Part shown: one piece after another, positions 36,576-47,840 of the stretch | Layout: every line of letters begins with the position of its first letter | How positions within the stretch are numbered: position 1 is the first letter of the stretch | Source: Pseudomonas tritici | Lineage (GTDB): Bacteria > Pseudomonadota > Gammaproteobacteria > Pseudomonadales > Pseudomonadaceae | Assembly: GCF_014268275.3 (NCBI RefSeq) | Contig: NZ_CP077084.1 | Span: 5,886,501-5,950,500 of the forward strand | Reading direction: 5' to 3' | DNA: 64,000 bases | The notes under the pieces: model-generated | What the model saw: the letters and a program-made list of their open reading frames with translations, nothing else | What the model was told of the DNA's origin: nothing | Databases searched by the model: none | Translations under genes and position numbers: made by a program

Positions 36576-37208
36576 TCAGGCTTGGACGCTCAGACCGAAT
36601 TCAGCCGAGGCATCCTGCAACCACAACCACCAGTAATCCGAGAAGCTGCGACGAATCAGCAGCTCCCAGGTGTCTTCAGCGGTGTGGCGGATCACCAGTT
36701 GCGACTTGGCGAACACCGTGCCCACTGCCTTGCCCACCGGGAAATTGTTGGGGTGCACGTCGTAGCTGGTGGACTTCATCAGCACCTCGCGCACGTTCGG
36801 GCCGCTGAGCTCAAGGATCTGCTGGCCGCCGCTGACGTTGACGATCTGGATATGCAGGTCACCCAGGGCGGCACGCAGGTTTTGCTCGGCGGCGAATTCT
36901 TCACCGCTTGGCACGATCAAAAGCCACTCATCCGGACCGAGCCATTGCAGGCTGGTTTCGCCTTTGACGATCACCGTCAAAGCGGCTGGCAGCTCAATAC
37001 CGAGAGCCTTGTGCACGCCGGCGGCAAAAGCAGCGTCATGGCCGTCGCCGCGGATAGTCAGGTGGCCGAGAAGTTTCTTTTCACGCACGGTCACACCGGC
37101 GTTCTTGCGGCCCTTGCCGACCAAGCTGGCGAGGTCGGCATGGTGCAGCGACGACTCGGCCTTGGCGCCGGTAGTGGGGCGTTGTTGGTAAACGTTGGCT
37201 GCTGTCAT
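36576..37208 (-). CDS. soxG: Sarcosine oxidase gamma subunit
   Basis: A 210-residue subunit of heterotetrameric sarcosine oxidase, with a GcvT-like fold: LQWLGPDEWLLIVPSGEE near 88-105 and VTDVSGGQ-like NVSGGQQILELSGPNVREVL near 128-147. It binds the complex and helps hold the folate region of the alpha subunit. It is separated from soxA by 122 bases containing a REP pair, whereas soxA, soxD and soxB are closely linked. Confidence 0.94.
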   Translation of the reverse strand: MTAANVYQQRPTTGAKAESSLHHADLASLVGKGRKNAGVTVREKKLLGHLTIRGDGHDAAFAAGVHKALGIELPAALTVIVKGETSLQWLGPDEWLLIVPSGEEFAAEQNLRAALGDLHIQIVNVSGGQQILELSGPNVREVLMKSTSYDVHPNNFPVGKAVGTVFAKSQLVIRHTAEDTWELLIRRSFSDYWWLWLQDASAEFGLSVQA

Positions 37209-37249
37209 AAAGCACCTTTCCTGAATTCTGTTGTGCGGCTACTGACGTC

Positions 37250-37322
37250 ATCGGGGGCAAGCCCCCTCCCACATTCTTGAAGGGTGAATGCATTCAAGTG
37301 TGGAAGCTGGCTTGCCTGCGAT
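37250..37322. repeat. REP pair with arms of two subtypes, soxA-soxG gap
   Basis: Left arm TCGGGGGCAAGCCCCCTCCC from 37251; right arm TGTGGAAGCTGGCTTGCC ending 37322. It lies inside the operon between soxA and soxG. Confidence 0.82.
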
Positions 37323-37330
37323 GCCGTCGA

Positions 37331-40300
37331 TCAGATGTTCTGACGATCGCCTTTCGGGTCGAAGAACACCGAAGACACAATCTCCGCCTCGATCACACTG
37401 CCATCCGCCTGCGGTGAGAAGACCCGCTCGCCGACGCGCTTCAAGCCGCCCTTCACCACGCCCATGGCAAACGAATAACCCAGGGAGTTGTGCGCATAAC
37501 TTGAGGTGACGTGACCCACCATCTTCATCGGAATCGACTGCTTCGGATCGAACACCAGCTGCGCGCCTTCCGGCAGCCAAACGGTCGGATCGATCGGTTT
37601 GAGCCCAACCAGCTGCTTACGCTCTTCACGCACGCAGTCTTCACGGTTCATGCCGCGCCAGCCGATCCACGAGAATGGCTTGGTGCGGCCTACGCACCAG
37701 CCCATGTTCAGGTCGTCCGGGGTCATCGAACCGTCGGTGTCTTGGCCGACGATGATGAAGCCCTTCTCGGCCCGCAGTACGTGCATGGTTTCGGTGCCGT
37801 ACGGGGTCAGGTTGTACTTCTTGCCGGCCTCGACGATTTTTTCCAGCACGCCCATGGCGTAGTCGGCCTGCACGTTGACTTCGTACGACAGCTCACCGGT
37901 AAACGAAATCCGGAACACGCGAGCCGGTACCCCGCCGACCAGGCCTTCCTTCCAGGTCATGAACGGGAAGCCGTCCTTGTCCAGGTCGATGTCGGTCACT
38001 TCGGCCAGCAGCTTGCGGCTGTTGGGGCCGGACAGGGTCATGGTGGCCCAGTGGTCGGTGACCGAGGTGAAGTACACCTTGAGGTCTGGCCACTCGGTCT
38101 GTTGGTAGATTTCCAGCCATTGCAGCACACGGGCGGCGCCGCCAGTGGTGGTGGTCATCAGGAAGTGGTTGTCGGCGAGACAGGCGGTTACGCCGTCGTC
38201 GAAGACCATGCCGTCTTCCTTGCACATCAGGCCATAGCGCGCCTTGCCCACATCGAGCTTGGTCCAGGCGTTGGAGTAGATGCGGTTGAGGAACTCGCGG
38301 GCATCCGGGCCCTGGATATCGATCTTGCCGAGGGTCGACGCATCGAGCAGACCAACGCTGTCGCGCACGGCCAGGCATTCACGTTTTACTGCGGCGTGCA
38401 GGTCTTCACCATTGCGCGGGAAATACCAGGGGCGTTTCCACTGGCCGACGTCCTCAAACTCGGCGCCGTTTTTCACGTGCCAGGCTTGCAGCGCGGTGTA
38501 GCGCACCGGCTCGAAGATGTGCCCACAGTGACGGCCCGCCACCGCGCCGAACGTCACCGGCGTGTAGTTCGGGCGGAACATGGTGGTGCCCATCTGCGGG
38601 ATGGTCACGTTCAGCGAGCGCGCGGCAATCGCCAGGCCGTTGACGTTACCCAGCTTGCCCTGGTCGGTGCCGAAGCCCAGCGCGGTGTAGCGTTTGACGT
38701 GCTCAACCGACTCGAAACCTTCGCGGGTCGCCAGTTCGATGGCGGCGGCAGTCACGTCGTTTTGCAGGTCGACAAATTGCTTTGGCGCCCGTGCGGTGGG
38801 TTTGTCGTGCGGCACTTGGTAAACAGCCAGCGTCGGTTCTTCCAGGCGGCTCAGAGCTTTTGGCAGTGTGCCTTCCACCGGCGCAAAACCGGCTTCGCTG
38901 GCCGCGCGCACGCCGCCTTCAAAACCATCCGCCAGGGAATCGCCAAGGCCGTAGACACCGTTGATACCGCCGACGCACACGCGTTTCTGCGGTGCTTCGC
39001 CCGGTACAAAACCGAGGATATCTTCACGCCAGGTCGGCTTGCCGCCCAGGTGTGAGGCCAGGTGGACCACCGGGCTGTAGCCGCCGGAGCTGGCCACCAG
39101 GTCGCAGTCCAGCCATTCGCCTGGGCTGGTGACTTTGTGTGCTTTCAGATCAATCGCGGCCACGCGGGCAGCGGTCACATGCTTGCTGCCACGGGCTTCG
39201 ATCACGGCGCTGCCGGTGAGGATGCGAATGCCTTTGGCACGGGCTTCTTCAACCAGCGCGCCGCGTGGGTTATGGCGCACATCGGCCACGGCCACCACTT
39301 GCAGGCCGGCGTCGAGCCAGTCCAGCGCAACGCGATAGGCGTGGTCGTTGTTGGTCGACAGCACCAGTTTCTTGCCCGGTGCCACGCCGTAGCGGCGCAC
39401 GTAGGTGGAAACTGCGCCGGCCAGCATGTTGCCCGGCACGTCGTTGTTGCCGTACACCAATGGACGCTCGCACGCACCGGTCGCGAGGACGACACGCTTG
39501 GCACGCACACGGTGAATACGCTGACGCACCACGCCAATCGGCGCACGGTCACCGAGGTGGTCGGTGAGGCGTTCGTGGATGGTCAGGAAGTTATGGTCGT
39601 GATAACCGTTGACGGTAGCGCGGGGCAGCAGCACCACGTCCGGCAGGGCTTTGAGTTCAGCGATCACGCTGGCAACCCAATCAGTAGCGGGTTTGCCATC
39701 GAGGCTTTCACGCGAGTCGAGCAGCGAACCACCGAACTCTTCCTGCTCATCGGCGATGATCACACGTGCACCGCTGCGCGCAGCAGCCAGTGCAGCGGCC
39801 AAACCCGCAGGGCCTGCGCCGACCACCAGCACGTCGCAGTGACGGTTGAAGTTGTCGTAGGTGTCCGGGTCGTTCTCGGTCGGCGAGCGGCCAAGGCCAG
39901 CCGCCTTACGGATGTACTTCTCGTACGTCATCCAGAACGATTGCGGGTACATGAAGGTTTTGTAGTAGAAACCCGGTGGCATCAGCTTGCCGCCGACCTT
40001 GCCGAGAATGCCCATCACGTCGGTATTCACGTTTGGCCAGCCGTTGGTGCTGGTGGCGACCAAACCTTGGTACAGCGCTTGTTGCGTGGCGCGCACGTTG
40101 GGAATCTGGGTGGCTTCGGTGGCGCCGATCTGCAGCACCGCGTTCGGCTCTTCGGCGCCCGCGGCAAAGATGCCGCGTGGGCGCGAATACTTGAAGCTGC
40201 GGCCGATGATGTCGACGCCGTTGGCGAGCAAGGCCGCGGCCAGTGTGTCGCCTTCAAAGCCTTTGTAGCTCTGGCCGTTGAAGGTAAACGTGAGGACTTT

Positions 40301-40348
40301 ATTGCGGTCGATCCGGCCACCGTTGGACAGGCGATTGGTCTGGCTCAT
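37331..40348 (-). CDS. soxA: Sarcosine oxidase alpha subunit
   Basis: A 1005-residue subunit. The N-terminus has a Fer2-like domain (FTFNGQSYKGFEGDTLAAAL, about 18-40). An NAD/FAD-binding domain follows with VLVVGAGPAGLAAALAAARS near 173-195. The last 400 residues are aminomethyltransferase-like (GcvT), where tetrahydrofolate accepts the methylene group; CKEDGMVFDDGVTACL near 705 is typical. The complex oxidises sarcosine to glycine with 5,10-methylene-THF and H2O2. It overlaps soxD by 4 bases (ATGA). Confidence 0.97.
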   Translation of the reverse strand: MSQTNRLSNGGRIDRNKVLTFTFNGQSYKGFEGDTLAAALLANGVDIIGRSFKYSRPRGIFAAGAEEPNAVLQIGATEATQIPNVRATQQALYQGLVATSTNGWPNVNTDVMGILGKVGGKLMPPGFYYKTFMYPQSFWMTYEKYIRKAAGLGRSPTENDPDTYDNFNRHCDVLVVGAGPAGLAAALAAARSGARVIIADEQEEFGGSLLDSRESLDGKPATDWVASVIAELKALPDVVLLPRATVNGYHDHNFLTIHERLTDHLGDRAPIGVVRQRIHRVRAKRVVLATGACERPLVYGNNDVPGNMLAGAVSTYVRRYGVAPGKKLVLSTNNDHAYRVALDWLDAGLQVVAVADVRHNPRGALVEEARAKGIRILTGSAVIEARGSKHVTAARVAAIDLKAHKVTSPGEWLDCDLVASSGGYSPVVHLASHLGGKPTWREDILGFVPGEAPQKRVCVGGINGVYGLGDSLADGFEGGVRAASEAGFAPVEGTLPKALSRLEEPTLAVYQVPHDKPTARAPKQFVDLQNDVTAAAIELATREGFESVEHVKRYTALGFGTDQGKLGNVNGLAIAARSLNVTIPQMGTTMFRPNYTPVTFGAVAGRHCGHIFEPVRYTALQAWHVKNGAEFEDVGQWKRPWYFPRNGEDLHAAVKRECLAVRDSVGLLDASTLGKIDIQGPDAREFLNRIYSNAWTKLDVGKARYGLMCKEDGMVFDDGVTACLADNHFLMTTTTGGAARVLQWLEIYQQTEWPDLKVYFTSVTDHWATMTLSGPNSRKLLAEVTDIDLDKDGFPFMTWKEGLVGGVPARVFRISFTGELSYEVNVQADYAMGVLEKIVEAGKKYNLTPYGTETMHVLRAEKGFIIVGQDTDGSMTPDDLNMGWCVGRTKPFSWIGWRGMNREDCVREERKQLVGLKPIDPTVWLPEGAQLVFDPKQSIPMKMVGHVTSSYAHNSLGYSFAMGVVKGGLKRVGERVFSPQADGSVIEAEIVSSVFFDPKGDRQNI

Positions 40349-40647
40349 ACCTTCTCTCCAGCAGCCTTGGCGGTGAATTGCGGCTTGGTGCCGATCTTGT
40401 AGGTTTCAAGAATTTCGTAGGTCACGGTGTCGCGTGTGGCGTTGAAATACTGGCGGCAACCGGCGGCGTGAATCCACAGCTCGTGGTGCAGGCCGCGCGG
40501 GTTGTCACGGAAGAACATGTAGTCGCCCCACTCTTCATCGGTGCAGGCGTTCGGGTCCAGCGGGCGCGGGATGTGCGCTTGGCCGGACGCGTGGAATTCC
40601 TCTTCGGAGCGCAGTTCGCCACAGTGAGGACAGAAGATATGCAACAT
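40345..40647 (-). CDS. soxD: Sarcosine oxidase delta subunit
   Basis: A 100-residue zinc-binding subunit. Zinc ligands are expected in FCPHCGELRSEEEFH (Cys6, Cys9, His19-20 region) and HAAGCRQYF near 60-68. AGGAG upstream. It is between soxB and soxA in the usual order, and overlaps soxA by 4 bases. Confidence 0.95.
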   Translation of the reverse strand: MLHIFCPHCGELRSEEEFHASGQAHIPRPLDPNACTDEEWGDYMFFRDNPRGLHHELWIHAAGCRQYFNATRDTVTYEILETYKIGTKPQFTAKAAGEKV

Positions 40648-40662
40648 AGGGAATTTCTCCTG

Positions 40663-41913
40663 TTAGTGGGCGACGGCCGCAGCGCCGTGTTCGTCGATCA
40701 ACGCACCGTTGTGGAAACGGTCGATGGAAAAAGGTGCAGCCAACGGGTGCATTTCACCCTTGGCGAGGCTGGCGGCAAACACGTTGCCTGAGCCCGGAGT
40801 CGCTTTAAAACCACCGGTGCCCCAACCGCAGTTGAAGAACATGTTCGGAACCGGTGTCTTGGAGATGATCGGGCACGCATCCGGCGTGGTGTCGACGATG
40901 CCGCCCCACTGGCGGTTCATGCGCACGCGGGACAGCACTGGGAACATCTCGACGATGGCCTGGATGGTGTGCTCGATCACCGGGTACGAACCGCGCTGGC
41001 CGTAGCCGTTGTAGCCGTCGATACCGGCGCCGATCACCAGGTCGCCCTTGTCGGACTGGCTGATGTAACCGTGCACGGCATTGGACATGATCACGCTGTC
41101 GATAATCGGCTTGATCGGCTCCGACACCAACGCTTGCAGCGGATGGGATTCGATCGGCAGGCGGAAACCGGCCAGCGAGGCCATGTGCCCAGAGTTACCG
41201 GCCGTGACCACACCGACGCGCTTGGCGCCGATAAAGCCCTTGTTGGTTTCCACGCCAATGCACACGCCGTTTTCCTTACGGAAGCCGATCACTTCGGTCT
41301 GCTGGATCAAGTCCACACCGAGCGCGTCAGCCGCGCGGGCGAAGCCCCAGGCCACGGCATCGTGGCGGGCCACGCCGCCGCGACGTTGCACGGTGGCGCC
41401 GAGGACCGGGTAGCGGGTGTTTTTCGAGCAGTCGAGGTACGGGATCTCGTCCGCTACCTGTTTGGCGTTGAGCAGCTCGCCGTCCACGCCGTTGAGGCGG
41501 TTGGCGCTGACGCGGCGCTCGGAATCACGGATGTCTTGCAGGGTGTGGCACAGGTTGTACACGCCGCGCTGCGAGAACATCACGTTGTAGTTCAGGTCCT
41601 GGGACAGGCCTTCCCACAGTTTCATCGCGTGTTCGTAAAGGTGCGCCGACTCGTCCCACAGGTAGTTGGAACGCACGATGGTGGTGTTGCGCGCGGTGTT
41701 ACCGCCGCCCAGCCAGCCTTTCTCGACCACGGCCACGTTGGTGATGCCGTGCTCCTTGGCCAGGTAGTAAGCGGTCGCCAGACCATGCCCGCCGCCGCCG
41801 ACGATGACTACGTCGTAGACCTTTTTAGGGGTCGGCGTGCGCCACATCTTCTGCCAGTTTTCGTGGTGGCTGAGTGAGTGCTTGAAGAGGCCGAAGCCTG
41901 AGTAGCGTTGCAT
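40663..41913 (-). CDS. soxB: Sarcosine oxidase beta subunit
   Basis: A 416-residue DAO-family subunit carrying FAD and covalent FMN, the site of sarcosine oxidation. FAD motif [17 protein letters not shown] at 35-51, [19 protein letters not shown] near 75-93, and the C-terminal [17 protein letters not shown] near 363-380. Start at 41913 (MQRYSGFG) has GGAG 8 bases upstream; an ATG six bases earlier is too close to it. Follows glyA by 22 bases. Confidence 0.96.
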   Translation of the reverse strand: MQRYSGFGLFKHSLSHHENWQKMWRTPTPKKVYDVVIVGGGGHGLATAYYLAKEHGITNVAVVEKGWLGGGNTARNTTIVRSNYLWDESAHLYEHAMKLWEGLSQDLNYNVMFSQRGVYNLCHTLQDIRDSERRVSANRLNGVDGELLNAKQVADEIPYLDCSKNTRYPVLGATVQRRGGVARHDAVAWGFARAADALGVDLIQQTEVIGFRKENGVCIGVETNKGFIGAKRVGVVTAGNSGHMASLAGFRLPIESHPLQALVSEPIKPIIDSVIMSNAVHGYISQSDKGDLVIGAGIDGYNGYGQRGSYPVIEHTIQAIVEMFPVLSRVRMNRQWGGIVDTTPDACPIISKTPVPNMFFNCGWGTGGFKATPGSGNVFAASLAKGEMHPLAAPFSIDRFHNGALIDEHGAAAVAH

Positions 41914-41935
41914 AGTCATTACTCCAAAACCGCGC

Positions 41936-43189
<1,254 letters not shown>

Positions 43190-43348
43190 CGCGTCTCTCC
43201 CAGCCTTTCGTATTGTTGAGGCCCGTGCAGAGCCCTTTGATGCGATGGTAGGGCTGACGCCAGCAGGTCAAATGCCTACGGACGCCACGCAAAGGTGCGT
43301 TTACGACATGGCGTGAACAACACCGAAACAAATGTGGGAATGGGTTTG

Positions 43349-43450
43349 TGTGGGAGCTGGCTTGCCTGCGATGCAGACACCTCGGTCTATAAGCAGAACC
43401 GACGTAATGCCATCGCAGCGGTTCGACGATTCGACAAGCCAGCTCCCACA
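43349..43450. repeat. REP pair, inverted
   Basis: TGTGGGAGCTGGCTTGCC from 43349 and its complement ending 43450. They flank a 60-base centre almost like that of the 2.9 kb pair, in the 265-base gap between the TraX-like gene and glyA. Confidence 0.85.
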
Positions 43451-43454
43451 AGGG

Positions 43455-44183
43455 TTACGCGATGATCTTGCGAACGAGCAGCAGCAGGAGGAAATGCAGG
43501 GGGTAGAGGGCGTAAGCCCAACGGCGCATGGCCGGGGGCGCGACATCTTTGGCATGTCGCAACAGGACTAATCCCGCCAATGGCGCGATCAGGCAGGCGG
43601 CCAACCCCATCAACGCGACAGGCGTGCCGCTATTGAGCAATACCTGCCATTGATTGGCGGCCACACACACCAACCCCGGCAACACGCTTAAATACCAGGG
43701 CCGGCGAAACACCAACAGCATCGCCAGCGGCAGCAACACACCAAAAAAACCGAACATCAGGTGCGTGGAAAATACAGCGCCGATTACGACGGCAATCAAC
43801 GCCAATCCTCGATCAAAAAGCGCCTTCTGCTGCCATCCTCGCGCAACCAGCAACCCCAACGCCAAGGTTGGCAGCACGTTCAACGTATCGGCATCATCGA
43901 TAAACATCCGATACGGCACTTCGCTGATCACGCTGAACAGCAACAACCATCCCAGATACCGCCACTGGCCCGTGACAGGCGCGATTCTCGTCCGATGCAA
44001 ATTCGCCGCAATCGCCAGGCAAAACCACGGAAACGCCAGGCGCCCCGGCACATACAAGCCATCCAGGTTCAAACCGACATAACGCAGGTGGTCCAGCACC
44101 ATGCTCAACAGCGCCAGCCACTTGAGCAAATCCAAGGCGCCATCACGGACGCGTCCGACAGGAATCGTTTCAGTACCGTGCAT
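43455..44183 (-). CDS. TraX-family membrane protein
   Basis: A 242-residue protein with about eight membrane segments. The N-terminal RDGALDLLKWLALLSMVLDH and LAFPWFCLAIAANL motifs are those of the TraX family (F-pilin N-acetylase). Chromosomal copies have no pilin and no known substrate. The start at 44183 (MHGTE) has GGGGA upstream; an ATG 21 bases earlier has no such signal. It is divergent from ltaE, as PA5414 is in PAO1. Confidence 0.85.
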   Translation of the reverse strand: MHGTETIPVGRVRDGALDLLKWLALLSMVLDHLRYVGLNLDGLYVPGRLAFPWFCLAIAANLHRTRIAPVTGQWRYLGWLLLFSVISEVPYRMFIDDADTLNVLPTLALGLLVARGWQQKALFDRGLALIAVVIGAVFSTHLMFGFFGVLLPLAMLLVFRRPWYLSVLPGLVCVAANQWQVLLNSGTPVALMGLAACLIAPLAGLVLLRHAKDVAPPAMRRWAYALYPLHFLLLLLVRKIIA

Positions 44184-44273
44184 AATTCCCCAGTGACTTT
44201 GCATTTACAGTGCGTGCGCACCCGCGACAATCTTGGTTACAGTGCGCACCAACATCGACCATAGGAATGGGCC

Positions 44274-45314
44274 ATGACCGACAAGAGCCAACAATTCGCC
44301 AGTGACAACTATTCCGGCATCTGCCCGGAAGCCTGGGCCGCCATGGAACAAGCCAACCAAGGCCATCAGCGCGCCTACGGCGATGATGAATGGACCCACC
44401 GCGCCGCCGACGGTTTCCGCAACTTGTTCGAAACCGACTGCGAAGTGTTCTTCGCCTTCAACGGTACAGCGGCCAACTCCCTGGCGCTGTCCTCTTTGTG
44501 CCAGAGCTACCATAGCGTGATTTGCTCGGAAACCGCCCACGTCGAGACCGACGAATGCGGCGCGCCGGAGTTTTTCTCCAACGGCTCCAAGCTGCTCACC
44601 GCACGCACCGAAAACGGCAAACTGACCCCGGAGTCGATCCGCGAGATCGCCCTCAAGCGCCAGGACATCCACTACCCCAAGCCGCGCGTGGTCACGCTTA
44701 CCCAGGCCACTGAAGTCGGCAGCGTGTACACCCCGGAAGAAATCCGCGCCATCAGCGCCACCTGCAAGGAACTGGGCCTGAACCTGCACATGGACGGCGC
44801 GCGTTTCTCCAACGCCTGCGCCTTCCTCGGCTGCTCGCCAGCGGACCTGACCTGGAAGGCCGGCGTAGATGTGCTGTGCTTTGGCGGTACCAAAAACGGC
44901 ATGGCGGTGGGCGAAGCGATCCTGTTCTTCAACCACAAACTGGCGGAAGACTTCGACTATCGCTGCAAACAAGCGGGCCAGCTGGCCTCGAAAATGCGCT
45001 TCCTCTCCGCCCCCTGGGTAGGCCTGCTGGAAAACGACGCCTGGCTCAAACACGCCCGTCACGCCAACCACTGCGCACAACTGCTGAGCAGCCTGGTGGC
45101 GGATATTCCTGGCGTTGAGCTGATGTTCCCTGTGCAGGCCAATGGCGTATTCCTGCAACTCTCGGAACCGGCGATTGCCGCGTTGACCGCCAAGGGCTGG
45201 CGCTTCTACACCTTTATCGGCAAAGGCGGCGCACGCTTCATGTGTGCGTGGGATACCGAGGAAGAACGTGTAAGAGAATTGGCGGCGGATATTCGGAAAG
45301 TGATGGAGGCCTGA
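44274..45314 (+). CDS. ltaE: Low-specificity L-threonine aldolase
   Basis: A 346-residue PLP enzyme that splits threonine and allo-threonine into glycine and acetaldehyde. Lys207 in CFGGTKNGMAVGEA is the PLP lysine; LHMDGARFSNACAFLG (171-186) carries the aspartate and arginine contacts; SETAHVETDECGAPEF (85-100) is the substrate loop. AGGA lies before the ATG. It belongs to the betaine-glycine block (PA5413 in PAO1). Confidence 0.95.
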   Translation: MTDKSQQFASDNYSGICPEAWAAMEQANQGHQRAYGDDEWTHRAADGFRNLFETDCEVFFAFNGTAANSLALSSLCQSYHSVICSETAHVETDECGAPEFFSNGSKLLTARTENGKLTPESIREIALKRQDIHYPKPRVVTLTQATEVGSVYTPEEIRAISATCKELGLNLHMDGARFSNACAFLGCSPADLTWKAGVDVLCFGGTKNGMAVGEAILFFNHKLAEDFDYRCKQAGQLASKMRFLSAPWVGLLENDAWLKHARHANHCAQLLSSLVADIPGVELMFPVQANGVFLQLSEPAIAALTAKGWRFYTFIGKGGARFMCAWDTEEERVRELAADIRKVMEA

Positions 45315-45489
45315 AACCACGGGGCTTTCAGCAGCGTTTCAGAGACTGTTTGTACGTATTTCTGACAGTATCTATCTACCCCCTTCCTTGAGTAGGATCT
45401 CGTCACCCCGAACAGACGGACGCGTTTTTCGGGGCTGACTGCCTGCCGAACAATCGGCTGGAAATGGAAATCCTATAGAGGGCAACATC

Positions 45490-45687
45490 ATGGAAATTCA
45501 ATGCTACACCACTGATTCTCAGCTGCGTGCCGACGTCGATGCTACATTCGTCAGCCTGGACGACCTCAGGAAGCTGGCCAACGTCGGCGACACCATCATC
45601 GAGCCGTCCAGAACCTTTACCGTGACTGGAAAAGAGTTCGAAATGACAGCATCCGGCGGATACATCATCAACCTTTTCGTGCGCTAA
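45490..45687 (+). CDS. Small hypothetical protein
   Basis: A 65-residue acidic protein, MEIQCYTTDSQLRADVDATF at the start. No membrane segment or signal. GAGGGCAACATC precedes the ATG. The alternating pattern TIIEPSRTFTVTGKEFEMTA suggests a small beta-strand fold. The leader contains an inverted repeat, CCCCGAA to TTCGGGG, between 45404 and 45437. I recognise no family. Confidence 0.6.
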   Translation: MEIQCYTTDSQLRADVDATFVSLDDLRKLANVGDTIIEPSRTFTVTGKEFEMTASGGYIINLFVR

Positions 45688-45745
45688 CCACTAACGCCCG
45701 CGCCGCAGACTCATGACCTGCGACGCGGGACTGATGTGATTTCGC

Positions 45746-47563
45746 TCACAAGGCCTTCGGCTGAAGCGCTTGCCAATCATCAATGGGGCCGCGGTTTGTG
45801 AGAAAGGTCCCACCGTTGAATTTCAACGCCAGCTTATTGACGGCATTCAAGGCCGTCGTCACCGCTCCTTCTGCCCAGCCTCCCGTGAACGAAACGTCGT
45901 CACCCGCCAGAATGAACCCATCGGGTTTCGGACCCTGCACACCGTTCATAAACTGAGAAAACAGCAAGCGCTGGTACTCGTACTGGCCCGGCAGATTCAT
46001 TTTGAACGCGCACAGGAAAAACGGCTGCTCCTCCCAGTTGATTTCGACAAAGGGGTTGGTCATGCCGAACTCAGCCGCCAGGTTCAACTGATGAGGGGCA
46101 TACACGCTGTCCAGCAAGCTTGTGCACACCTGCACGTGGGACGGCTGCGGCGCACTGCGATCCCCCAGGAATTTGAGGCTGTCGTCATTCCAGGTATAAG
46201 ACAAAAACATACCGCTCCCCCTGTAAGGCCCGAGGCCTTGACTGTAGTCCAGCAGGTAGGTGCCACGGGTGATGCGATCCGACAGGGTCACGCTCATCTT
46301 GTGTTGAAAATCTGCTTCCACATCAGTCCAGAAGGGCCGCTGGGTTTGCGCGAAGATTTTGGCGGATTGCATGTAGTGCGTGTACATCACCGCTTCCCAT
46401 TCCTTTGGGGATAACAGGTCATTCATTTGATTGAAGCGGGCGGCCCCATCCATGTAGCGGAATTTGTCGAGGATCCGCTTGTGAGGGGTGTAGACCACGG
46501 CAGGAAAAGTGTATTGACGATCGTCTCCCAGATTATGGTCGTACACCCATACGTCGAACTCGCCATCCGGGCGACGTATAATCTGCCGCACCTCCTGCTT
46601 TAAAGGCTGGGCAATGACTTGGGTCGTCAGGCCTTGGACAGTGGTGCCCGCAGGCCAATGCGCCATGGCGTCACCAAAGGTATCCGGGGCGCGACTCCAT
46701 AACCGTGTTGGCAGCTCGCTGGAACCGTCGAACATCAACTTATGGTTGGTATCCAGCCCGGTATACAGCACCCGCAGCACCTCCAGGAAACAATTGGGAT
46801 AGTCGGTGTTCCAACCGCCGGTGCCGAAGCCGATCTGGCCGAACAGATCAATGTCTTCGCGACTCCACCCCGCCTGCTCGACCATCGCGGCAAAAAAACT
46901 GAGGTTGTCCCAACCCGCATCCAGGATTGCGTTCCACAAGGTCTTGATCTTGGCCTGATCAATGCTGCCCTCGGACATTGCCGCTTCCATCTCGGTGAAC
47001 TTGATCGGGTCCTGCTCAAGGAACACCTCGAACAACAACCGCTCAATCTCGGCGTATTCCGGCGGCAGGTTATTGCCTTCGTAATAGGTCTGTTTTTGCT
47101 GGTAGTCGACTACCGTACTGGAGGTTGCCGCCGAACCAGGGTTGGGAAAATCCGCCGAGTTGGCCGTCATGCCGACCTTCTCGAAATAGTGCATCAACGC
47201 CTTGCCTGACACAGGAAAGCGCATCGCCCCCATTTCACAGATCACACTGTTCGCCGGATCTTGCGGATCACCCGCCACGTAGGAATACAGCCGCCCACCA
47301 ATACGATCACTGGCCTCTACCACCACAGGGTGTAAACCCATGCGCATGGCTTCATAGGCCGCCACCATTCCCGCAACGCCTGCGCCGACGATCAACACCT
47401 TGCTGCCATACGCCAGGCTGGAAACCTGCGCCAACGGAGTGCCGTTACTCACGGCGGTATCAAGGAACCGACGGTAATGAAAAGGAAAGTCAGGAACCAG
47501 TGCACTGACATCGTTGGCAAGCAAGCGCGCAGCGCCTTTACTTCGGGAGGGAATAGCAGACAT
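45746..47563 (-). CDS. Flavin amino-acid 2-monooxygenase (lysine/phenylalanine monooxygenase family)
   Basis: A 605-residue FAD enzyme of the monoamine-oxidase fold. FAD motif VLIVGAGVAGMVAAYEA at 56-72, then VVVEASDRIGGRLYS (80-94). CEMGAMRFPVSGKALMHYFE (near 110-130) and GQIGFGTGGWNTDYPN (near 240) are very close to Pseudomonas L-lysine 2-monooxygenase DavB, as is the C-terminal FILAGDDVSFTGGWAEGAV. These enzymes turn an L-amino acid plus O2 into the chain-shortened amide, CO2 and water. A divergent amidase gene fits the next step. The start at 47563 has AAGG 9 bases upstream. The substrate (lysine, phenylalanine, tryptophan or other) is not resolved. Confidence 0.8.
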   Translation of the reverse strand: MSAIPSRSKGAARLLANDVSALVPDFPFHYRRFLDTAVSNGTPLAQVSSLAYGSKVLIVGAGVAGMVAAYEAMRMGLHPVVVEASDRIGGRLYSYVAGDPQDPANSVICEMGAMRFPVSGKALMHYFEKVGMTANSADFPNPGSAATSSTVVDYQQKQTYYEGNNLPPEYAEIERLLFEVFLEQDPIKFTEMEAAMSEGSIDQAKIKTLWNAILDAGWDNLSFFAAMVEQAGWSREDIDLFGQIGFGTGGWNTDYPNCFLEVLRVLYTGLDTNHKLMFDGSSELPTRLWSRAPDTFGDAMAHWPAGTTVQGLTTQVIAQPLKQEVRQIIRRPDGEFDVWVYDHNLGDDRQYTFPAVVYTPHKRILDKFRYMDGAARFNQMNDLLSPKEWEAVMYTHYMQSAKIFAQTQRPFWTDVEADFQHKMSVTLSDRITRGTYLLDYSQGLGPYRGSGMFLSYTWNDDSLKFLGDRSAPQPSHVQVCTSLLDSVYAPHQLNLAAEFGMTNPFVEINWEEQPFFLCAFKMNLPGQYEYQRLLFSQFMNGVQGPKPDGFILAGDDVSFTGGWAEGAVTTALNAVNKLALKFNGGTFLTNRGPIDDWQALQPKAL

Positions 47564-47840
47564 GGCAATCATCCTTGGTGTGCAAACAGGACGTCCACCT
47601 ACTGCTTCACTGCGAAAGGTGACTACGACGAATGTGTTCTTCAGCGTAGTGACTCGTAGGAAATGTCTCTATATCCGTTGGAAATAAAAAAGTGAATCAG
47701 TAAGGCAAACCTTATTCCAGAGGGTTTTGCGCACTCAGTTCAGAGATTCATAAAGTGATTATTTGAAAATGCCGATTCAATTGTTTTTTTGCTTACAAGA
47801 CTCTGCGCAACTCACTCAATAAAAACAGACCGTGATACCT

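Noticed and set aside
37511..39055. A 514-residue open frame on the plus strand antisense to soxA, and similar long antisense frames in glcB (15126-16883), dgcA and the bio genes
   Set aside because: They lie wholly inside well-recognised genes, show repetitive low-complexity composition (His, Val, Gly, Arg rich), and result from high-GC codon use leaving few stops on the opposite strand.
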